Below, piece by piece: positions 6,837 to 11,005 of a stretch of DNA of 11,005 nucleotides. Origin of the DNA: Gammaproteobacteria bacterium CG22_combo_CG10-13_8_21_14_all_40_8 (lineage in GTDB: Bacteria; Pseudomonadota; Gammaproteobacteria; Enterobacterales; GCA-002770795). The notes beneath the pieces are model-generated. The model had not been told where the DNA came from. It saw nothing but the letters and a program-made list of their open reading frames with translations, and searched no databases. Location: assembly GCA_002770795.1 (NCBI GenBank), contig PCTP01000217.1:1-11005 (forward strand), written 5' to 3'. The position numbers and the translations under genes were made by a program. Numbering within the stretch: position 1 is the first letter of the stretch; each line of letters begins with the position of its first letter.

Positions 6837-8219
6837 ATGGCTTTAAGTGTTTTTGACATGTTTTCGATAGGCATAGGTCCGTCCAGTTCTCACACTGTAG
6901 GACCGATGAAAGCTGCAGCAATGTTTGCGGCAAAAGCGCTACCCTTCACCGCTAAAATTCACCGCATAAAATGTGAACTCTATGGTTCATTAGCCCACAC
7001 TGGGCGTGGACATGGTTCAGATAAGGCTATTTTACTCGGACTGGAAGGAGAATCTCCTGAAACCATCAATCCAGATTTGGTCCCTGAAAAATTAGCTCGA
7101 ATCACTAAACAACACCAAATATGTTTGATGGGAAAAGGAGTGATTGCATTTAATCAAACGGAAGATCTACTTTGGCTAAAAAGAAAATCATTACCCAAAC
7201 ATCCCAATGGTATGACCTTTACCGCTTTAGATGCTGAACAAAATATCATCATCACAAGAACCTATTATTCTGTCGGCGGTGGATTTGTAGTAAATGATGA
7301 TAAAGATGCAGATGAACCTATAGTCAGTGATGAAACCCAAGTGCCTTATCCATTCACTTCAGCCAAGGAATTATTAAATCTCTGTGGCCAACATCAAATG
7401 AAAATCAGCGATATCATGTTTGCTAATGAGGCCGCTTTCAGATCCAAAGAAGAAACTGTAACAGGACTTTTAACCATTTGGGATGTGATGGAAAAATGTA
7501 TCAAAAGAGGCTGTCAAACAGATGGAATATTGCCAGGAGGGTTAAAAGTAAAGAGGCGAGCAAGAAAACTTTATCATTCCTTGATTGCGGAAGGACGCCA
7601 ACCAAATAATTGTGAGGACGATCCTTTATATCTTTTAGACTGGGTGGATCTCTACGCTCTTGCGGTTAATGAAGAAAACGCCGCTGGTGGAAAAGTAGTC
7701 ACAGCACCGACCAATGGAGCAGCTGGAATTATCCCAGCTGTATTAAAGTATTACCTTCACACAAATCCTTCTGTCAGCCAAGATAAAATAGTACGCTTTT
7801 TACTTACGGCAGCCGCTATCGGTATTCTCTATAAACTCAACGCATCTATTTCTGGTGCTGAAGTCGGATGTCAGGGTGAAGTAGGTGTCGCTTGCTCCAT
7901 GGCTGCTGGAGCACTCACAGAAACCATGGGTGGTAGCGCCCTGCAAGTAGAAAATGCAGCGGAAATAGGCATGGAACATAATTTAGGACTGACCTGTGAC
8001 CCCATAGGTGGATTAGTGCAGATCCCTTGTATTGAGAGAAATGCCATGGCAGCAGTAAAAGCCATTAATGCCACAAGAATTGCTCTTAGAGGAGATGGTG
8101 ATCACAATGTTTCTTTGGATAAGGTCATCAAAACCATGCGTCAAACTGGCGCTGATATGCAAACAAAATACAAAGAAACCGCTCGCGGTGGATTAGCCGT
8201 CAATGTGATTGAATGTTAA
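6837..8219 (+). CDS. sdaA: L-serine dehydratase (L-serine ammonia-lyase), single chain, [4Fe-4S]
   Basis: This 460-residue cytosolic enzyme converts L-serine to pyruvate and ammonia. The start ([20 protein letters not shown]) is the family hallmark, and the single chain carries both the beta (about 1-160) and alpha (about 175-460) domains. Expected iron-sulfur ligands are Cys345 (GAEVGCQGE), Cys387 (LTCDPIGG) and Cys398 (QIPCIERN). The last residue, Cys460, matches the C-terminal cysteine that in the Legionella pneumophila enzyme reaches into the active site as fourth ligand when substrate is absent. From memory those residues are Cys343, 385, 396 and 458, so the offset is a constant two. Serine breakdown is a major carbon source in Legionella. 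It stands alone, 79 nt after ubiT, with no convincing Shine-Dalgarno before the ATG and no clear terminator after it. A possible -10 is TATAGT near 6803. Confidence 0.96.
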   Translation: MALSVFDMFSIGIGPSSSHTVGPMKAAAMFAAKALPFTAKIHRIKCELYGSLAHTGRGHGSDKAILLGLEGESPETINPDLVPEKLARITKQHQICLMGKGVIAFNQTEDLLWLKRKSLPKHPNGMTFTALDAEQNIIITRTYYSVGGGFVVNDDKDADEPIVSDETQVPYPFTSAKELLNLCGQHQMKISDIMFANEAAFRSKEETVTGLLTIWDVMEKCIKRGCQTDGILPGGLKVKRRARKLYHSLIAEGRQPNNCEDDPLYLLDWVDLYALAVNEENAAGGKVVTAPTNGAAGIIPAVLKYYLHTNPSVSQDKIVRFLLTAAAIGILYKLNASISGAEVGCQGEVGVACSMAAGALTETMGGSALQVENAAEIGMEHNLGLTCDPIGGLVQIPCIERNAMAAVKAINATRIALRGDGDHNVSLDKVIKTMRQTGADMQTKYKETARGGLAVNVIEC

Positions 8220-8292
8220 TTTAGCCTCATATATGGCCTTTATTAGAGTGTTCTAACTTCTGGCCTCGATGTATTCCGCACATATCGTCCTT

Positions 8293-8314
8293 ATCAGCTC
8301 GAGATCAGCTCGAG
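8293..8314. repeat. Perfect 11-base tandem duplication
   Basis: ATCAGCTCGAG occurs twice back to back (8293-8303 and 8304-8314). Each copy contains the palindrome CTCGAG. The duplication sits at the stop codon of the frameshifted minus-strand gene and looks like a recent slippage or repair duplication. The first stop met by that frame is the TGA at 8307-8305, and removing one copy would leave the same stop sequence. Confidence 0.8.
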
Positions 8315-8583
8315 CGCCCAAGCCATTCTAACCATTTTGTTGGCATAAGGACACAGGCTCGGTTATGCTGCCGTGTATACTTAGACCAAGAAGTCCATCC
8401 TTGCCACCACTGCTGTGCTGCTTTGGAACTATTTTCAGTGATGCGAAAACATCTCGTGCTCTTTGATAATTGAAACGCTGACCCACTTTATTATTTTCTT
8501 TTTTATGATACGACCATTTTAATGGTGGCACAGGCATGGACAAGTTTTTTTGCTATGTTGAACCCAATTGTTGCATTCTTCAT
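8305..8583 (-). pseudogene. Small frameshifted gene, possibly zinc-ribbon-like, of unknown function
   Basis: Protein-like sequence continues on the minus strand across three frames in order. An ATG (8583-8581) is preceded by GGAAG about 10 nt upstream. Next, ECNNWVQHSKKTCPCLC lies in one frame, PLKWSYHKKENNKVGQRF and NYQRARDVFAS in a second, and ENSSKAAQQWWQGWTSW, SKYTRQHNRACVLMP and TKWLEWLGRSS in a third, ending at TGA (8307-8305). The joins need only one- or two-base indels: near the ATG, around 8523-8526, and around 8428. Restored, it would encode roughly 90 residues with several Cys (Cys...CPCLC, zinc-ribbon-like) and many Trp. I do not recognise the family. It lies 83 nt downstream of rimI in the same direction. 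It could instead be chance frames, but the abrupt switches with sensible residues on each side favour decay. The 71-residue frame at 8328-8543 is only the middle part read on past the third join. Confidence 0.45.
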
Positions 8584-8666
8584 TTTGGTCTTCTTCCGTT
8601 TAATTGTTTGTCACATGACAATTATGGCTCTTAGATGCCGAATCAGAGAGGAGACCATAGATGAGG

Positions 8667-9116
8667 TCAACTTATCATCAACATCATTAATCTAGCATCT
8701 TCACGGGTACCATCGGTACAAGGATAATAGCCTTTGCGGGTACCCGTTTGTGCAAACCCATATTGTCGATACAGATTTCTGGCAACTTTGTTTGATGAAC
8801 GTAATTCTAGATAAATTACAGAGCAATTTTTCTTTTGTGCCTGAGAAATGGCATATTCTAACAGTGCTTTACCCCAACCTTGGCCCTGGTGTTTTAAGCT
8901 GACCACAATATTTAATAAATGTAACTCATCTAGAATCGTTTGTAATATGACAAAACCAACAACATCTGCGGGTTCATCTTGTGTAGAAATTAACCAAACT
9001 TCATAGAATTGCAAGGCGTCCTTAAAATTTTGAATCGACCAGCCCATGGTAGAAATTTCATGCTCGATCTCAAACAAAGTCGCTACATCATCGAGTTGGG
9101 CTTTTTTAATATTCAT
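8667..9116 (-). CDS. rimI: Ribosomal protein S18 alanine N-acetyltransferase RimI
   Basis: This 149-residue cytosolic GNAT-family enzyme transfers acetyl from acetyl-CoA to the N-terminal alanine of ribosomal protein S18. The acetyl-CoA motif A is QGQGWGKALL (77-86), following NIVVSLKH. The family block LELRSSNKVARNLYRQYGF (103-121) contains Glu104 and Tyr116, which align with the catalytic Glu103 and Tyr115 of the E. coli enzyme. The C-terminal GYYPCTDGTREDARLM matches NYYPTTDGREDAIIM. The ATG at 9116-9114 gives the usual family length (E. coli 148) and begins right at the first strand, so it is preferred. The frame is open further up: an ATG at 9155-9153 or TTG at 9161 would add 13-15 residues and overlap the end of holD, allowing coupled translation. 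None of the three has a good Shine-Dalgarno. Pairing with holD is conserved in gammaproteobacteria. Confidence 0.93.
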   Translation of the reverse strand: MNIKKAQLDDVATLFEIEHEISTMGWSIQNFKDALQFYEVWLISTQDEPADVVGFVILQTILDELHLLNIVVSLKHQGQGWGKALLEYAISQAQKKNCSVIYLELRSSNKVARNLYRQYGFAQTGTRKGYYPCTDGTREDARLMMLMIS

Positions 9117-9148
9117 TAGAGAAGGATTTTCAATCACTGAAAATTGGC

Positions 9149-9685
9149 TCACCATGAGCAATTAGACAACAATTGTTGCCATAAGAATTTATTATCTTGA
9201 GGAGAACCCACTGAATTCACAGAAATAGCTCTCTGATGAAGAGCCTTTTCCAAAGGCAACTTTTTTGCTGGCAAACCAACGCAGATAATTTGCAGACAAG
9301 CGCTCATATCACCAGCAATTTCTGTATTTTCATTCCCTAAAAAAGCACTCCAATTATCTTCTTTTTGATAAAGAGCACGAGCTACATCCTCAAAAAATTG
9401 TTTGCCAGGAAGCGGGGATTTTTCATGGATAAACCAGCATATTTTAGGCGTTTCAACTGGAGGAGACATTGGTAGTATCTGCCAAGATGAGGGTTGTTTT
9501 TGTGGGGTGTGACTCAATGCTGAATTGTGCATTTTCTCAAAAGGCTCTTTTGAGGCGTCTTCAAATTGGCAACTTGTTGATATATCGGCATTTTGTTCGC
9601 ATTGAGCCTCAATTTGATTCTCTCTGGAAATCCAAACAGGAATACCTATGTGTTGTAGATGAAGAAATTGTTCTTTGGTTAACAC
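9149..9685 (-). CDS. holD: DNA polymerase III psi subunit (HolD-like)
   Basis: This gene lies directly upstream of rimI, as in E. coli. The N-terminus (LTKEQFLHLQHIGIPVWISRE) resembles the HolD start (RRDWQLQQLGITQWSLRR), the part that binds the chi subunit. The C-terminus (KFLWQQLLSNCSW) recalls E. coli ALWQQI. Psi joins the clamp-loader complex and, through chi, links it to single-strand binding protein. The middle (about residues 30-80) is polar, low in complexity and unlike E. coli, so the protein (178 residues) is longer than the 137-residue E. coli psi. The frame extends upstream to a TTG at 9730, but that codon lies inside the T-run of the rpoS terminator. GTG at 9685-9683 has AGGG 8 nt upstream and is chosen here. 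HolD is a fast-diverging family, so the call rests on short similarities plus gene order. Confidence 0.72.
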   Translation of the reverse strand: MLTKEQFLHLQHIGIPVWISRENQIEAQCEQNADISTSCQFEDASKEPFEKMHNSALSHTPQKQPSSWQILPMSPPVETPKICWFIHEKSPLPGKQFFEDVARALYQKEDNWSAFLGNENTEIAGDMSACLQIICVGLPAKKLPLEKALHQRAISVNSVGSPQDNKFLWQQLLSNCSW

Positions 9686-9718
9686 AAAGTTTTCCCTATC
9701 AAATAATCGGTTATGTTT

Positions 9719-9724
9719 AGTATA
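9719..9724 (-). promoter_or_regulatory. Candidate -10 box for holD-rimI
   Basis: TATACT on the minus strand (5 of 6 to TATAAT) lies just after the rpoS terminator. It would start a transcript about 27 nt before the chosen holD GTG, leaving room for the AGGG ribosome site. The -35 region falls in the terminator stem and is poor, so this is a weak call. Confidence 0.3.
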
Positions 9725-9728
9725 CCCC

Positions 9729-9757
9729 AAAAAAAAACCAGCGACTGCTGGTTTTTT
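9729..9757 (-). terminator. Rho-independent terminator after rpoS (bidirectional)
   Basis: The stem is CCAGC (9738-9742), loop GACT, GCTGG (9747-9751), extended by six A:T pairs. On the minus strand it is followed by nine T (9737-9729), and it begins 16 nt after the rpoS stop. On the plus strand it is followed by six T (9752-9757), so it could also stop transcripts coming the other way. It separates rpoS from holD. Confidence 0.9.
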
Positions 9758-9772
9758 AAAAGTTTCGCCTTT

Positions 9773-10783
9773 TTACAAAGTGATCATACTTTCTAAATCA
9801 AGACCGTTTCTTTCCAATAAGTCTCTAAGGCGACGTAAGGCTTCGACTTGAATTTGACGAACTCTTTCTCGAGTGAGTCCAATCTCATTACCCACCTTTT
9901 CCAAAGTAGCAGTTTCATGCCCTAACAAACCAAAACGACGCACCAAAACATCTCTTTGCTTTTCGCTTAATTCATACAACCATTTTTCTAAGTTTTCTTG
10001 TAAATTTTCCTCTTGCAAATGATCTTCTGGATTCACTGAATTAGAATCAGCGATCATATCAAGCAATGATTTATCCGATCCCATTCCCACTGGTACATCT
10101 ACTGACGAAACACGTTCATTAAGTCCCAACATTTTATTCACTGATTTAACCGACTTGTCTACTTTATTAGCAATATCATCAGGAGAAGGCTCTTGAACCA
10201 TTGTTTGCGCTAGTTCTCGAGAAGCTCTTAAATAAACATTCATCTCTTTAACCACATGAATAGGAAGACGAATAGTTCTGGTCTGATTCATTAACGCTCT
10301 TTCAACGGTCTGACGGATCCACCAAGTAGCGTAGGTTGAAAAACGAAAACCTCGTTCGGGGTCAAACTTCTCAACAGCTCGTATCAATCCCAAATTGCCC
10401 TCTTCAATCAAGTCTAATAGAGGTAGACCACGATTTAGATATCTTCTGGCTATTTTCACCACTAAACGCAAATTACTCTCAATCATCCTTTTCTTGGAGG
10501 GAATACAGCCTTTTAAAGATAATCTGGAATAATAAACTTCTTCTTCTGCACTCAATAAGGGGGCCATGCCAATTTCTTTTAAATAAATTTGTGTAGCATC
10601 AGCTGCTTTGGTGTTCTTTTTGAAGGTGCTGGTGAGAATTTTGTCTGGGATGTCGCTGGAGGTGGTTTCTTGGTCTATCTCATCTAGGTCGTCTGTGTCA
10701 TCATCAATGTCTTCTATGTCATCTTCTAGAATGACATCATAAATAATGGCGTCTAAATCAATATCTTTATCAATTGCCTTCAT
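9773..10783 (-). CDS. rpoS: RNA polymerase sigma factor RpoS (sigma-38)
   Basis: This 336-residue stationary-phase and stress sigma factor has region 1.2 at about 62-95 and region 2 at about 97-168, with core-binding and -10 recognition ([19 protein letters not shown], 140-158). Regions 3.0/3.1 lie at about 169-230 ([18 protein letters not shown]). Region 4, at about 265-325, has the -35 helix-turn-helix [20 protein letters not shown] (293-312). Length and sequence match RpoS rather than the much longer RpoD. Lys179 aligns with E. coli Lys173, which RssB needs to target RpoS for degradation; this is from memory. The N-terminus (17-39) is unusually rich in Asp and Glu. In Legionella RpoS controls transmission traits and stress survival. 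The ATG is preceded by GGAG 8 nt upstream. nlpD lies directly upstream, as is typical, and a strong terminator follows. Confidence 0.97.
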   Translation of the reverse strand: MKAIDKDIDLDAIIYDVILEDDIEDIDDDTDDLDEIDQETTSSDIPDKILTSTFKKNTKAADATQIYLKEIGMAPLLSAEEEVYYSRLSLKGCIPSKKRMIESNLRLVVKIARRYLNRGLPLLDLIEEGNLGLIRAVEKFDPERGFRFSTYATWWIRQTVERALMNQTRTIRLPIHVVKEMNVYLRASRELAQTMVQEPSPDDIANKVDKSVKSVNKMLGLNERVSSVDVPVGMGSDKSLLDMIADSNSVNPEDHLQEENLQENLEKWLYELSEKQRDVLVRRFGLLGHETATLEKVGNEIGLTRERVRQIQVEALRRLRDLLERNGLDLESMITL

Positions 10784-10948
10784 ATACTCTTCTCCGCTTA
10801 AAGTCAGATTTTATTGAGCAAATGTATTAATCAAACGCTTGAGTCACATCCTGTTATTCTATCTTTATTATTTTCATCGTCTAATTAACATGCTTATTAT
10901 TTTTAATATTTTTTAATCTTTGAATTGTACTCCAGATAGAACGCTATA
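10784..10948 (-). promoter_or_regulatory. nlpD-rpoS intergenic leader, probable rpoS promoter region
   Basis: These 165 AT-rich bases separate nlpD from rpoS. A possible promoter close to the gene is TTTGAT, 16 nt, then TAAAAT on the minus strand, ending about 25 nt before the ATG. A second possible -10 is TACAAT near the nlpD end. In E. coli the main rpoS promoter lies inside nlpD, which is outside this window, so these are weak suggestions. No stable hairpin like the E. coli rpoS translational leader was recognised. Confidence 0.3.
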
Positions 10949-11005
10949 CTAATCTTCCTTCAGATAGGTCATTGGGTCAACTGGTTTACCTCTATACCTT
11001 ATTTC
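10949..11005 (-). CDS. nlpD: NlpD C-terminal end (LytM-domain lipoprotein), partial
   Basis: The last 18 codons and the TAG stop (10951-10949) are present, reading EIRYRGKPVDPMTYLKED. This is the typical end of the LytM/M23 peptidase-like domain of NlpD (E. coli: HFEIRYQGKSVDPLRYLP). NlpD is an outer-membrane lipoprotein that activates the amidase AmiC at division. The fragment is only 18 residues, but the pattern E-I-R-Y-x-G-x-x-V-D-P-x-x-Y-L and its place right before rpoS make the call strong. The N-terminal signal and LysM domain are beyond the right edge. Confidence 0.85.
   Translation of the reverse strand, partial: EIRYRGKPVDPMTYLKED

Larger units (their letters stand above)
8220..8666. 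other. Intergenic stretch between convergent sdaA and rimI
   Basis: No intact gene is seen. The stretch contains the frameshifted small gene described separately (8305-8583), an 11-base tandem duplication (8293-8314) and a small inverted repeat, TTGTCA-CA-TGACAA (8608-8621). No rho-independent terminator with a stable stem and T-run was found for either sdaA or rimI, so how the converging transcripts end is unclear. Confidence 0.5.

Noticed and set aside
7871..8074. 67-codon minus-strand frame
   Set aside because: Antisense to the cysteine-ligand region of sdaA.
8608..8621. TTGTCA-CA-TGACAA as an operator
   Set aside because: Six-base arms occur easily by chance, it lies downstream of rimI and before only a decayed gene, and no regulator is suggested.
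9469..9720. 83-codon plus-strand frame
   Set aside because: Antisense to holD; no ribosome site and no family resemblance.
10336..10596. 86-codon plus-strand frame
   Set aside because: Antisense to rpoS regions 1.2 and 2.
1..11005. tRNA, rRNA, CRISPR arrays and intact insertion sequences
   Set aside because: No cloverleaf, regularly spaced repeats, terminal inverted repeats or transposase was recognised by eye on either strand.

Overview
The window looks like chromosomal DNA of a low-GC gammaproteobacterium, most likely Legionella or a close relative. The evidence is an nlpD-rpoS pair of gammaproteobacterial type, a holD-rimI pair, and a single-chain iron-sulfur L-serine dehydratase. From memory, the cluster cysteines of that enzyme and its C-terminal cysteine match the Legionella pneumophila enzyme with a constant offset of two residues. 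Base composition and codon use are AT-rich throughout, except for a short GC-rich patch at about 5480-5680. The genus is an inference; no search was run.

Positions 1-5089 (all minus strand) hold a compact chemosensory-like operon. In transcription order it encodes: a 1050-residue membrane histidine kinase with periplasmic, GAF, PAS-like, HPt and CheA-type ATPase parts but no CheW-like regulatory domain; a short one-pass membrane protein carrying the methyl-accepting chemotaxis signalling hairpin but no sensor or HAMP domain; a CheX-like phosphatase whose start overlaps the previous stop; and a protein, cut by the window edge, that begins with a degenerate receiver domain. No CheW, CheR, CheB or intact CheY is visible. 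This is the most unusual part of the window.

Positions 5090-5779 have no convincing gene. They hold the kinase's upstream region, a 65-codon minus-strand frame of doubtful status, a GC-rich palindromic patch that resembles a dispersed repeat, and a near-perfect FNR/ANR operator (5706-5719). The operator precedes a plus-strand pair: a hemerythrin-like protein and ubiT, the lipid-carrier protein of oxygen-independent ubiquinone synthesis. The operator fits anaerobic or low-oxygen induction of that pair.

Positions 6837-8219 (plus strand) are sdaA, L-serine dehydratase. From 8220 to 8666 no gene is intact, but a small minus-strand gene with frameshifts can be pieced together across several frames.

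Positions 8667-11005 (minus strand) are rimI, holD (DNA polymerase III psi), a strong bidirectional terminator, rpoS, and the last 18 codons of nlpD at the right edge.
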